The notes beneath the pieces are model-generated. The model worked only from the letters and a program-made list of their open reading frames with translations, searched no databases and was not told the origin of the DNA. A program made the position numbers and the translations under genes. Of a stretch of 64,000 bases of DNA, positions 1-9,087 are shown one piece after another. Origin of the DNA: Terriglobia bacterium (GTDB taxonomy: Bacteria > Acidobacteriota > Terriglobia > Bryobacterales > Bryobacteraceae); assembly GCA_025363475.1 (NCBI GenBank), contig JANYDS010000029.1, positions 1 to 64,000 of the forward strand, written 5' to 3'. Every line of letters starts with the position of its first letter. Position 1 is the stretch's first letter.

Positions 1-28
1 TGGTCTCGTACTTGCATATTACACTTCC

Positions 29-3000
29 ATGAAAGCAATCGTGCGCTGGCTACCGCTGGCACTAATGTCATTGCTGTTGATTCCCTCGGGCTTTGCTCAG
101 GAAACGACGGCTGGAATTCAAGGGACAGTTAAAGACCCCTCAGGGGCTTCTGTTCCCAACGCGAACCTCGAAGTTTCGAGCTCGTCTCTGATCGGAACCC
201 GGAAGGCTGCATCTGGTGCCGAAGGTGCGTATAACTTCACCAGTCTGCCCCCTGGCGACTACACGGTAACCATCTCAGCTACCGGCTTCCGCACTTCGAA
301 GCTGGCTGGCATTATTCTGTCCGCTGGTCGTTTGGCGACGGTTGACGCGAAGCTCGAAGTGGGAGCGGTAAGCGAGACAGTTGAAGTTTCGGACGCGGCT
401 TCGAATGTAGATGTGACGCAGAGCAAAGTGGCCTCGACGGTTGACCGTCAGATTCTTGATGCAATCCCGACCGGCCGTTCGTTCCAGTCAGTGATTCCGT
501 TTGCTGCCGGCGCGCGCCAAGAACCGATGCAGGGTTCGCGCAACGACCGCAATAACGGCTTCCAGATCGATGGTGCCTCGGATTCAGAAAACGTCTATCT
601 CGTTGGCGGCGTGAACGCCACCAATATCGCGAACGGCGGCGTGGGGCGTGCGTTCCAGATGGAATTCATTCAGGAAGTTCAGGTCAAATCGAGCAGTTTC
701 GAAGCCGAATTCGGCGGAGCGCTCGGCGGTGTAATCAATGCTGTTCCGAAGCGTGGTTCCAACAACTGGCACGGTTCGTTGCTGGGTTACCTGCAGACGA
801 ACGCGCTGAACGCCAATGATCCCTGCGCCAGCGGCCTGACTTCAGGTTCTGCCAACGCGGTTAGCTTTGCCGGTCAGTTCAGTCTGGTTTGCGGTCTGCG
901 TCTCAATCCGACGACCAGCTTGAGCAGCGCACTGCGCCTTGACGGCACACCTCAGTACTACTCTCCCAAGAAGGATCACCGGACGATTGTTGAGCCCGGC
1001 TATTCACTGGGTGGTGCGCTGCTGAAAGACAGGCTGTGGATTTTCAGCAGCTATGTTCCGGCCATCGACACACTGCGCCGCACAACGACTTTCGTGGGCA
1101 ACAACCCCGGACCGCGGACGTTGACCCAGTCCTCGATTTCGCACAATGCGTTCAATCGTTTGGACTACCGCGTTTCGGACAAGATCAACCTGTTTGCTTC
1201 CTGGAACTACGGTTACTACCGCTCCACGGGCCAGATTGGTGTACCGGACAGCACGGTGGGTCAGACCAACACGGGCGCTTCAACCGATCCCAACACCTTC
1301 CGCGCCGATGCCGGCAACGTGAACCCGAATGCCCTCTGGGCGTTTGGTGGTGACTGGACCCCGACTTCCCGGTTGACGGTCTCTGCCCGCTATGGTTATT
1401 TCTTCAACAACAACGAACAGCGCGGGACACCGGTTGGTACCCGCTATATTTACGACGCGGCAGTGAATGCCGGCAGCCGTGATATCGCAGGTAACCCGTT
1501 CCCCGCCAGTTCCTTCAATACGAGCGGTTTTGCCAGCATTCCTAGCAACCTCGGCACCAACTATGATGCTTACAAGCGCACGAGTCTGGATGTGAGCGCT
1601 TCTTATTTTGTCGGCAAGTTCTTCGGTTCGCATACCTTTAAAGGTGGCTATTACATGCAGCGCCAGGAAAACACGGTGCTGACCAGCTTCCAGGGCGGTG
1701 TGGTTGACCTTTACTGGGGGCAGAGCTACACGCCTGCGACCAGCGCAACGGCGTGCGATGCGATTATCGCGGCGAACAGAACGCAGTACGGCTCTGCCGG
1801 CGCACTTTGCCAGGGTCAGTTTGGATATTTCGCAGTTGGCGGCACAACCACCACGAACACCGGTGGAACGCAGCAGTATGCCCACGCAGTTTACGCCCAG
1901 GACGCCTGGAATGTGGGGCACGGCCTGACACTGAATCTCGGTGTTCGTTTCGACCAGGAACGGATGCCCCCGTATGATGCCAACCGTTTCCCGACAGTTG
2001 AATTCGGCTGGGGCGACAAAATTGCTCCTCGTCTCGGCGCGTCGTATGATGTGCTGCACAACGGCAAAGTTAAGCTCTATGCAAGCTACGGTCAGTTCTA
2101 CGACATCATGAAGATGGGTCTTGCCCGTGGTTCATTCGGCAGCGATTATTGGCACGAATGTATCTATGCGCTCGACACCACCAGCTTCACGTCGTTCACC
2201 CCCACCGCGCAGATTGGCGGCGGTTGCCCGGCCACCGGCCCGGCCCCCGGAATCAGCTCACGGTTCATCGAGAACCTTGACCTTCGCGCCACCAAGACGG
2301 ATCCCCGTGACCCCGCGATCGATCCGAACCTGAAACCGATGAAGCAGCACGAACTGGTAGTCGGTGCTGACTGGGCGATTACTCCCCAGTACACACTGAC
2401 CGCACGTTATGCCCGCAAGCGCCTCGACACCACGATCGAAGATATGTCGATCACGGATAACCTGGGCTTCTACATCGGCAACCCGGGCACGAAGTTTAAT
2501 GACTTCCTGCACCGCCCGGTTGTGACTCCGAATGACAATGGTGTGGATTACCTGACAAGCGTTCCGTTCTGTGCGGAATGCCCTGGCCCGGTGACTCCGA
2601 ACCGCCGCTATGACGGTCTGGAACTCAGCCTGTCGAAGAAGGCTTCCGGCAAGTGGTACGGGATGGTGTCTTATACCTACAGCGCGCTGCGTGGCAACTA
2701 CTCGGGTCTCACCGACACCGATGTGACCGACGGCAACGGCGGTCGCCACTCCCCCAACAATGGTCGCGCGTTCGATCTTCCGTCGATGGGTTACCTGCCC
2801 ACCGGCAAGCCCGACGACGGCCCCCTTGGCACCGATCGCCCGAATACCGCGAAGGCGTTCGGTTACGTCCCCCTAAAGTGGATGAAGATGACCACCACCT
2901 TTGGAATCGCGCAATCGATTTACCAGGGTACACCGATCAGCTCCTGCCTGTCGGTTGTTGGAACAACGTCAGCCTGCCAGTGGGCGGAAGGTCGCGGTAA

Positions 3001-3454
3001 CTTCGTGAACTTTACGCGCGCTGCGAATGGCGACTTCGTCAAGGGTGCTGTGATCCAGGGTGCACGTACCCCGGCATACATTCAGTCCGATCTGTCCGTT
3101 CATCATGAAGTCAAGACCAGCGAAAACACGCGCCTTTCATTCGAAATGAATGTGATCAACGCGCTGAACCAGCATGCCGTTACCGCAGTCAACGAAAACA
3201 TGATTGCGGGCTCCGGCCTGATCAGCCCGAACCGTGCCCAGCGCTTCTCCGGCGACCCCGGCGTTGACTGGGGCAAGGTTATGAATGGCTACAATTATAT
3301 GGATGCACTGAATGGCACCGGGACGTTTGGCGGCAATGTCGCCGGCACCGGTACCAGGGTGCAGGTACCTCTCGCCCTTGCAAACCGTTACGGCTTGCCG
3401 CAGGCTTACCAGTCTGCACGCAATGTCCGTTTCGCTGTCCGCTTCACGTTCTAA
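29..3454 (+). CDS. TonB-dependent receptor with N-terminal carboxypeptidase-regulatory-like domain (Oar-like)
   Basis: Outer-membrane beta-barrel protein of 1141 residues, probably importing a large or polymeric substrate with energy from TonB; the substrate cannot be told from sequence. Residues 1-23 form a signal peptide ending SGFA-Q. Residues about 28-110 match the carboxypeptidase-regulatory-like beta-sandwich (GTVKDPSGASVPNA, then LPPGDYTVTISATGF). A plug-like region follows to about residue 240, then a long barrel rich in aromatic and Asn/Tyr residues. The chain ends in VRFAVRFTF, the terminal aromatic usual for outer-membrane barrels. This architecture is highly expanded in Acidobacteria. 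The gene stands alone: it begins near the window edge and is closed by a strong terminator. The ATG directly precedes the signal peptide. Confidence 0.93.
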   Translation: MKAIVRWLPLALMSLLLIPSGFAQETTAGIQGTVKDPSGASVPNANLEVSSSSLIGTRKAASGAEGAYNFTSLPPGDYTVTISATGFRTSKLAGIILSAGRLATVDAKLEVGAVSETVEVSDAASNVDVTQSKVASTVDRQILDAIPTGRSFQSVIPFAAGARQEPMQGSRNDRNNGFQIDGASDSENVYLVGGVNATNIANGGVGRAFQMEFIQEVQVKSSSFEAEFGGALGGVINAVPKRGSNNWHGSLLGYLQTNALNANDPCASGLTSGSANAVSFAGQFSLVCGLRLNPTTSLSSALRLDGTPQYYSPKKDHRTIVEPGYSLGGALLKDRLWIFSSYVPAIDTLRRTTTFVGNNPGPRTLTQSSISHNAFNRLDYRVSDKINLFASWNYGYYRSTGQIGVPDSTVGQTNTGASTDPNTFRADAGNVNPNALWAFGGDWTPTSRLTVSARYGYFFNNNEQRGTPVGTRYIYDAAVNAGSRDIAGNPFPASSFNTSGFASIPSNLGTNYDAYKRTSLDVSASYFVGKFFGSHTFKGGYYMQRQENTVLTSFQGGVVDLYWGQSYTPATSATACDAIIAANRTQYGSAGALCQGQFGYFAVGGTTTTNTGGTQQYAHAVYAQDAWNVGHGLTLNLGVRFDQERMPPYDANRFPTVEFGWGDKIAPRLGASYDVLHNGKVKLYASYGQFYDIMKMGLARGSFGSDYWHECIYALDTTSFTSFTPTAQIGGGCPATGPAPGISSRFIENLDLRATKTDPRDPAIDPNLKPMKQHELVVGADWAITPQYTLTARYARKRLDTTIEDMSITDNLGFYIGNPGTKFNDFLHRPVVTPNDNGVDYLTSVPFCAECPGPVTPNRRYDGLELSLSKKASGKWYGMVSYTYSALRGNYSGLTDTDVTDGNGGRHSPNNGRAFDLPSMGYLPTGKPDDGPLGTDRPNTAKAFGYVPLKWMKMTTTFGIAQSIYQGTPISSCLSVVGTTSACQWAEGRGNFVNFTRAANGDFVKGAVIQGARTPAYIQSDLSVHHEVKTSENTRLSFEMNVINALNQHAVTAVNENMIAGSGLISPNRAQRFSGDPGVDWGKVMNGYNYMDALNGTGTFGGNVAGTGTRVQVPLALANRYGLPQAYQSARNVRFAVRFTF

Positions 3455-3479
3455 CGAACGTTTAGCAGTAACACTCCTG

Positions 3480-3514
3480 GCGGGCCTCCGGAAGTTCGGA
3501 GGCCCGCTTTTTTT
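3480..3514 (+). terminator. Rho-independent terminator of the TonB receptor gene
   Basis: A perfect 11-bp GC-rich stem (GCGGGCCTCCG with CGGAGGCCCGC) encloses a six-base loop and is followed by seven T. It lies 25 bases after the stop codon and ends before the histidine kinase gene, so it should separate the two transcription units. Confidence 0.92.
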
Positions 3515-3544
3515 ATGCCGTTATACTGAAAGTACTTGTTTCAC

Positions 3545-5629
3545 ATGCCCAAACGCGTTCTCAACGCCATCGGCGCGGTGCTGCTGGTAGTCTGCCTCAC
3601 GCTGGTCATCTGGCAGGGTTCCTTTGCCGGCAGCTTTGGAACTTTCGCACCTGACGATCCCACCCAAACCTTCGTCTTTTACGGCATTTCCATCCTCATT
3701 TTTCTATTGATGGTGACGCTCGGGTTTATGCTCGTCCGGATCATCGTCAAGATCTGGATTGAGCGCACCAATGACCGGGCGGGTTCACGCATTCGGACCA
3801 AACTGGTAGTGGGAGCCCTGGCACTGAGCCTTATGCCTGTGTTCTTCATGGTGCTGTTCAATTTCTATGTTCTGAACGCCACCATGCAGAAGTGGTTTGA
3901 CCGGCCCGCCCAGCATGAACTGGTGGATCTGCGCAAAATTTCAACGGAACTGGATCACCAGACGCGCGACAAGGCAGAGGCAGAAGCTGACCTGCTGGGT
4001 GCGCTGTCTGAAACGAAGGCGATGCTGGCGGGTACGTCCGCAGATACAAAATGGCTGGCGCAGTTCTGCCAGGAACGGGGGATACTGGCGGCAAGTATTG
4101 GTCCGGAGAATGGCGGTACACCTGTCGCCCTTTACGGGATTTTTCCGGGGCCGAAGAGTGCCCCGGCAGTCACCGTGCGGAAGGGTGCTGTGCGTTTGTC
4201 TGTGGCTGTCCCGGTGGACGTGGCGCAGCAACGGCAGGCCATCGAAGAATATGACCGCGCGGCAAATCAGCTGGGTTCGCAGCGGAAGGCCATTCGGTCG
4301 AACTACCTGCTGCTGCTGACCCTGATCGCACTCTTCATTTTCTTTGTGGCGAGCTGGCTGGCACAATATCTGGCCCGACAAATCAGTGGGCCGATCTCAG
4401 CGCTGTTGCGCGCGGCGGAAGAGGTGAGCCGGGGAAACCTGGGTTACCGCGTGCAGGTCACGGCAGTGGATGAGCTGGCACAACTGGTGGGCGGGTTTAA
4501 CCGGATGACGGCTGATCTGGAAGCGAATCGGATGGAGATTGAGGCACGGCGGCGTTTTACCGAAGCCATCCTCGAAAGCATCCCGACTGGCGTGATTTCG
4601 GTAGATGCACTGGGCGCAATCCAGCGGGTGAATAAGGCACTGCAGCAGATATTTCCAGAGGCCGTGTCGCCGGGCCATCTGGATCAGTTGTTCTCGCGGG
4701 AAGACACGGCGGAAATCCGCTATCTAATGAACCGGGCGCGGCGCACCGGGCATGCGACGCGACAATTTGAAATCAAGACGGCGCAAAAGACGCTGCATCT
4801 TTCGGTGACAGTTTCTGCCATCACCATGCAGGCCATGCTCTCGGGCCGGGGTGCGGGGTTTGTCATCATCATTGAGGATACGAGCGATCTGCTGCGGGCG
4901 CAAAAGACGGCTGCATGGAGCGAAGTGGCCCGGCGTGTGGCGCATGAGATTAAGAATCCACTGACGCCGATTACGTTGTCGGCCGAACGTATTATCCGGC
5001 AGTCGCTGCGGTCGGGTCTGCCGGCGGCGGCGAATGCTGTGATCCGGGAATGCGCTGAAACGATACTGACTGAGACGGCTTCGGTGAAGCGACTGGTGGA
5101 TGAATTTTCGCAATTCTCGCGGCTGCCTGCCGCCCAGCCTGTGGTCTGCGATTTGAACGAAGTTGTGGCTGGGGGAATCAGCGTATTTGAGGGCCGCCTG
5201 GACGGCATTGAAGTTGAGGTGGATCTGGCCGCAGGTTTGCCGCCTGTGCTGATCGATCCGGAGCAGTTCAAACGCGTGGTGGTGAATCTGATCGACAACG
5301 CAGCGGAAGCCATGCAGGATTCGCCGACGAAGCGGCTGATGGTGCAGACGCGGGCTGGTTCTGCGGAGACGGTTGAGATCATCTTTGCCGATACAGGGTG
5401 CGGGATTACGCCGGACCAGAAGGAGAAGCTGTTTCTGCCTTATTTTTCTACGAAGGGCCGTGGCACCGGGCTGGGGCTGGCGATTGTGAGCCATATCCTG
5501 ACCGAACATGCGGCGAGCATTCGGGTTGAGGACAACAAGCCGTGTGGTGCCTGGTTTGCGGTTGAGGTGCCTGTTGTGCTGGTTGCGGAAAAGGCCGGCA
5601 GCCAAATGGAGACGTCGGTTCCGGTATGA
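3545..5629 (+). CDS. NtrY-like sensor histidine kinase
   Basis: Membrane sensor kinase, partner of the next gene. Hydrophobic segments lie near residues 8-28, 45-68, 84-106 and about 255-278, giving an NtrY-type extracytoplasmic region. A HAMP domain follows (about 275-330), then a PAS-like domain (about 340-440). The HisKA helix carries ARRVAHEIKNPLTP with the phospho-accepting His near 467. The ATPase domain shows the N box (NLIDNAAEAM), DTGCGI and GRGTGLGLAI. Length near 695 residues fits the NtrY family. I chose the ATG at 3545; an in-frame TTG three codons upstream is possible. The stop overlaps the next start (ATGA), indicating translational coupling. Known NtrYX pairs sense nitrogen or redox state; the signal here is not visible. 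Confidence 0.92.
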   Translation: MPKRVLNAIGAVLLVVCLTLVIWQGSFAGSFGTFAPDDPTQTFVFYGISILIFLLMVTLGFMLVRIIVKIWIERTNDRAGSRIRTKLVVGALALSLMPVFFMVLFNFYVLNATMQKWFDRPAQHELVDLRKISTELDHQTRDKAEAEADLLGALSETKAMLAGTSADTKWLAQFCQERGILAASIGPENGGTPVALYGIFPGPKSAPAVTVRKGAVRLSVAVPVDVAQQRQAIEEYDRAANQLGSQRKAIRSNYLLLLTLIALFIFFVASWLAQYLARQISGPISALLRAAEEVSRGNLGYRVQVTAVDELAQLVGGFNRMTADLEANRMEIEARRRFTEAILESIPTGVISVDALGAIQRVNKALQQIFPEAVSPGHLDQLFSREDTAEIRYLMNRARRTGHATRQFEIKTAQKTLHLSVTVSAITMQAMLSGRGAGFVIIIEDTSDLLRAQKTAAWSEVARRVAHEIKNPLTPITLSAERIIRQSLRSGLPAAANAVIRECAETILTETASVKRLVDEFSQFSRLPAAQPVVCDLNEVVAGGISVFEGRLDGIEVEVDLAAGLPPVLIDPEQFKRVVVNLIDNAAEAMQDSPTKRLMVQTRAGSAETVEIIFADTGCGITPDQKEKLFLPYFSTKGRGTGLGLAIVSHILTEHAASIRVEDNKPCGAWFAVEVPVVLVAEKAGSQMETSVPV

Positions 5630-6990
5630 AGGTCCACAGAATTCTGATTGTTGATGATGAGCCGGGGATACGGCAATCGCTCGGCGGGGTGCTGGGGGAT
5701 GAAGGTTTTCACGTTGAATCCGCAGGCAGCGGCGAGGCGTGCCTGGACCTGCTATCGCGCTCCACGTTTGAACTGGTGATTCTGGATATCTGGCTGCCGG
5801 GGCTCGACGGGCTGGAAACGCTGAGCCGGATTCAGCAGATTCCCCAGGCAGACCGTCCGGTGGTAGTGATGATCTCCGGCCACGGGACGATCGACACCGC
5901 AGTGCGCGCGACGAAACTGGGGGCGTATGATTTTCTTGAAAAGCCGCTCTCGATTGATCGCATCCTGCTGGCCTCAAAACATGCGCTGGAGCACCGGCGG
6001 TTGCGGCTTGAAAACGCGGATCTGAGAGAATCGGCCGGTGGCGCACCTCATATCGTGGGGGATAGCGTGCCGATGAAAGCGCTGCGGCAGCAACTGGCGC
6101 TGATGGCCGGCACCAACGGTCGCGTGTTGATTTACGGTGAAAGCGGAACAGGAAAGGAACTGGTGGCGCATGCGCTGCACGCGATGAGTCCGCGGGCGCA
6201 AAAACCATTTGTGGATGTGAACTGTGCGGCGATTCCCGAGGACCTGATTGAGAGCGAATTATTCGGCCACATGAAGGGCAGCTTTACCCAGGCGCATGAG
6301 CGCAAGGTGGGCAAGTTTCAGAAAGCTGACGGCGGCACGCTGTTTCTGGACGAAGTGGGCGATATGAGCCTGCGGACGCAGTCGAAAGTGCTGCGCGTGC
6401 TGGAAGACCAGCGGTTTGAACCGGTGGGTGCGCAGGAATCAGTGCAGGTGGATGTGCGGGTAGTGGCGGCGACGAACCGCAATCTGGAAGAGGAAATTGA
6501 GCGGGGGAATTTTCGCGAGGCGCTCTTTTACCGGCTCAACGTGATTCCCTTCCATGTGCCGCCGCTGCGGGAGCGGCGCGAAGATATTGGGGTGCTGGCT
6601 GAGTATTTTCTGGCGGAGTTTGGCGCGGCGTATGGGCGTAAACCGAAAGAATTGACGCCACCTGCGCTGGCCCTGCTTGAGGAACACCACTGGCCCGGTA
6701 ACGTGAGGGAATTGCGGAATTTAATTGAACGGATCGTGATTTTGAATCCGCAGAGTCGTATCGAGGCGCGGCATATTCCCTTGCCACTTTCGCGAAAACC
6801 TTCGGCGGAGAAGTCTGCGCAACGGTATGGCAGTTTGCAGGATGTACGGGAGGCCGCCGAGCGCGAGTATATTTTGAAAAAGCTGGACGAATCGGCGGGG
6901 AATGTTAGCCGGGCAGCAGAGTTGCTGGGCTTGGAACGCAGCAATTTATATCGGAAAATGCGCGCTCTGGGGATTGCTCCCCGGGAATAG
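5626..6990 (+). CDS. NtrX-like sigma-54-dependent response regulator
   Basis: Activator of sigma-54 promoters and partner of the kinase just upstream. The receiver domain (about 1-120) has the acidic pair in VDDEPG and the phospho-acceptor Asp54 in ILDIWLPG. The AAA+ domain has Walker A GESGTGKE near residue 170, a Walker B-like LFLDEVGD and the arginine-containing region after VRVVAATNR. The loop that contacts sigma-54 reads GSFTQA rather than GAFTGA, keeping Phe and Thr. A Fis-type helix-turn-helix (SRAAELLGLERSNLYRKM) closes the 454-residue protein. It overlaps the kinase stop by four bases, so both are one operon. Confidence 0.92.
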   Translation: MKVHRILIVDDEPGIRQSLGGVLGDEGFHVESAGSGEACLDLLSRSTFELVILDIWLPGLDGLETLSRIQQIPQADRPVVVMISGHGTIDTAVRATKLGAYDFLEKPLSIDRILLASKHALEHRRLRLENADLRESAGGAPHIVGDSVPMKALRQQLALMAGTNGRVLIYGESGTGKELVAHALHAMSPRAQKPFVDVNCAAIPEDLIESELFGHMKGSFTQAHERKVGKFQKADGGTLFLDEVGDMSLRTQSKVLRVLEDQRFEPVGAQESVQVDVRVVAATNRNLEEEIERGNFREALFYRLNVIPFHVPPLRERREDIGVLAEYFLAEFGAAYGRKPKELTPPALALLEEHHWPGNVRELRNLIERIVILNPQSRIEARHIPLPLSRKPSAEKSAQRYGSLQDVREAAEREYILKKLDESAGNVSRAAELLGLERSNLYRKMRALGIAPRE

Positions 6991-6999
6991 ACGAGCCGT

Positions 7000-7749
7000 T
7001 TAAGAGGCTTCGTGCAGGTTGTTGTGGATCGCGTAGAGCGCGAGTTCAAGGCGGTCTGAAACCCCCACTTTGTCGAAGATGTTGTGCAGATGGTTTTTCA
7101 CCGTCTGCTCGCTGATGAACATGCGCTCTGCCATTTCCTTGTTCTTGAAGCCGCGGGCCACAAGGATGACGATTTCCATTTCGCGGACGCTGAGGGCGGC
7201 TGCGTGTTCGCGAAGGCCCTGCCTGGCGGCAGTGTTACCGCCACCACTACTTTTCCTGGCGGCGAGGCGGCGGATGACATTGGCAGTAGTCATGCGGTCC
7301 AGCCAGAATTCGCCCGCGTGAACTTTGCGGATGCTCTTGAGCAGAAGTTCGGTTGATGTCTGTTTGGGGACGATGCCGCAGCAACCCTGTCTTACCGCTT
7401 CGACAAAGTCTTCTTTGAGATCGTCGGTGACGAGCATGATCACGCGGGTGGGGGCTTTGGCTTCCTGGATGACGGCGAAGATTTTCTGGCAGTTGGGGGA
7501 ACTGGCGGGCCAGCCCATGAGCGCAATATCGGGACGGACCTTGCGGATGTTATCGACCGCGACGGCGAGAGAGTCTGTGGCACCGACAACTTCGAGATCC
7601 GCTTGTTCGGAAATGAGGCGCGCAATGCCGTCACGAAAAAGGGTTTGATCCTCTAGAACGACGATGCGGATCGAGGGCGCATCGCGCTTTTCATTCGACG
7701 TCTCTCCGGATTCGGTCAGGACGGGAACCGCGGCGCGGGTAGCCTTCAT
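7000..7749 (-). CDS. LuxR/NarL-family regulator with a degenerate receiver domain
   Basis: DNA-binding protein of 249 residues: an N-terminal tail of about 26, a receiver fold (27-145) and a LuxR-type helix-turn-helix near 180-240 (LSVREMEIVILVARG, then SEQTVKNHLHNIFDKVGV). The acidic pair (Glu33, Asp34), Thr108 and Lys129 of a receiver are kept, but the phospho-acceptor position reads ALMGWPAS, with Gly79 instead of Asp. It is therefore probably not switched by aspartyl phosphorylation. The frame stays open upstream to 7920, but that would overlap the glycosyltransferase. The ATG at 7749, with GAAG upstream, fits better. No partner kinase is adjacent on this strand. Confidence 0.85.
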   Translation of the reverse strand: MKATRAAVPVLTESGETSNEKRDAPSIRIVVLEDQTLFRDGIARLISEQADLEVVGATDSLAVAVDNIRKVRPDIALMGWPASSPNCQKIFAVIQEAKAPTRVIMLVTDDLKEDFVEAVRQGCCGIVPKQTSTELLLKSIRKVHAGEFWLDRMTTANVIRRLAARKSSGGGNTAARQGLREHAAALSVREMEIVILVARGFKNKEMAERMFISEQTVKNHLHNIFDKVGVSDRLELALYAIHNNLHEAS

Positions 7750-7807
7750 GTTGGTTTGCTTCTTCACAAGTCTATGGTTCGCCAGCTCGTTAGTCAATAG
7801 ACCAGGC

Positions 7808-8785
7808 TTACGTTTTACTTCCCAGTGTCTTTTCGCCGGATTTTTGAGTGAGGATCTCGCGCACGGCGTAAATGCGGCGGTCCTGACTTTCGAAATAAGT
7901 ACGCATAACAAGTTCGCCAATCAGGCCGGTGGAGAACATCATCAGACCCGCCAGCAGCAGCAGGGAACCGGCGATCATCATGGGGCCGTGCTCCTGAATA
8001 ATATCGAGACGCAAGAATAATTTCACCACCAGACAATAGCCGAGCATAAGACCGCCCGCAGTAGTTCCCATGAGGCCGATGGAGCCGAAGAAATGCATGG
8101 GGCGCGTGAAATAGCGGAGCAGGAAGCGGATGGTCAAAATATCAAAGAGCACGCGGAAGGTACGGCTGAGGCCGTAATGCGATTCACCCGCGATGCGCGG
8201 AGGGTTCTGAATGGGGACTTCCGCTACCCGTGCGCCATAAAAACTGGCGAGGGCGGGGATAAACCTGTGCAATTCGCCGTACAGATGAACGTCTTTCAGG
8301 ACGTCGGCGCGATATGCCTTGAATGTGGTCCCGAAGTCGCGCAGGTCAATCCCGCAGGCTTTCGACATCATCCAGTTGGCGATTTTTGAGGGAATTTTGC
8401 GGGTGATGGCGTTGTCGATGCGCTCTTTGCGCCAGCCGCTGGCGATATCGAAGCCTTCATCGAGCTTGCTGAGGAGAGCGGGAATGTCTTCCGGAGCGTG
8501 CTGCAGGTCGCCGTCCATGGCGATGATGATGTCGCCGGCCGCCTCATGAAAGCCGGCTGAGAGCGCGGCGGTCTGGCCGAAATTGCGGCGCAGGCGGATG
8601 ACTTTGAGGTGCGCATCGGTTTCGACAAGGTTGGCGAGCAGTTCAGCGGTGCGGTCACTGGAGGCGTCGTCGATGAAGAGGATTTCGTAGGGTTGACGCC
8701 CTGCGATTAGTACCGACGTCAGACGGTCATAGAGCGGAAGGATGGAGTGCTCTTCGTTATGTACCGGCACGACGATGGATAGCAT
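7808..8785 (-). CDS. Family 2 glycosyltransferase, polyprenyl-phosphate hexosyltransferase type
   Basis: Membrane-bound GT-A enzyme of 325 residues resembling dolichol/undecaprenyl-phosphate sugar transferases (GtrB, ArnC type). Sequence signs are the N-terminal VVPVHNEE, IDDASSDRT, and the catalytic DGDLQHAPEDIP motif, followed near the C-terminus by two long hydrophobic segments (HFFGSIGLMGTTAGGLML and MMIAGSLLLLAGLMMF). Such enzymes load a sugar onto a lipid carrier at the cytoplasmic face for envelope glycan or lipid modification. An ATG 42 bases further upstream is in frame, but the fold begins directly at MLSIVVPV, so 8785 is preferred. Sugar and acceptor are not deducible. Confidence 0.88.
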   Translation of the reverse strand: MLSIVVPVHNEEHSILPLYDRLTSVLIAGRQPYEILFIDDASSDRTAELLANLVETDAHLKVIRLRRNFGQTAALSAGFHEAAGDIIIAMDGDLQHAPEDIPALLSKLDEGFDIASGWRKERIDNAITRKIPSKIANWMMSKACGIDLRDFGTTFKAYRADVLKDVHLYGELHRFIPALASFYGARVAEVPIQNPPRIAGESHYGLSRTFRVLFDILTIRFLLRYFTRPMHFFGSIGLMGTTAGGLMLGYCLVVKLFLRLDIIQEHGPMMIAGSLLLLAGLMMFSTGLIGELVMRTYFESQDRRIYAVREILTQKSGEKTLGSKT

Positions 8786-8851
8786 CAATGTTCCTATTGT
8801 AACGGTTGGCGGCCAGACAATTGGCATTCTACCTGCCTGTATGCACGACAG

Positions 8852-9079
8852 ATGTTATTCAGGAAAGACCCAGGCCGGGAAATGCGCGGCCTGATGCAGC
8901 GATATACAGAGGCGGCACTGGCTTATTCAGAGCTTATGCAGGTTTGCCGGCGACAGCGAAAAACAGGCAGAACGCGAACTCTGCTGCAGGTGCAACGGGC
9001 GCTAAGGGTCCGGGAGGCAGCGTGGCTGTCGTGGGAAGCGCACGTTGCGGGCCTGGCTGCGGGTGGTCGGGGTGGTTGA
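8852..9079 (+). CDS. Possible small helical protein of unknown function
   Basis: A 75-residue reading frame fills most of the 302-base gap between two minus-strand genes. The product is rich in Arg, Ala and Leu and looks helical (YTEAALAYSELM, then LRVREAAWLSWEAHVAGL), like many short uncharacterised acidobacterial proteins, but I recognise no family. No good ribosome-binding site precedes the ATG at 8852; an in-frame ATG at 8882 is an alternative. It could be a chance frame. Confidence 0.3.
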   Translation: MLFRKDPGREMRGLMQRYTEAALAYSELMQVCRRQRKTGRTRTLLQVQRALRVREAAWLSWEAHVAGLAAGGRGG

Positions 9080-9087
9080 AGTCAGGT

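Noticed and set aside
4724-6208. Long open frame (494 codons) on the minus strand opposite the kinase/regulator pair
   Set aside because: It lies entirely antisense to two well-supported genes, has low-complexity Arg/Pro/His composition and shows no domain.
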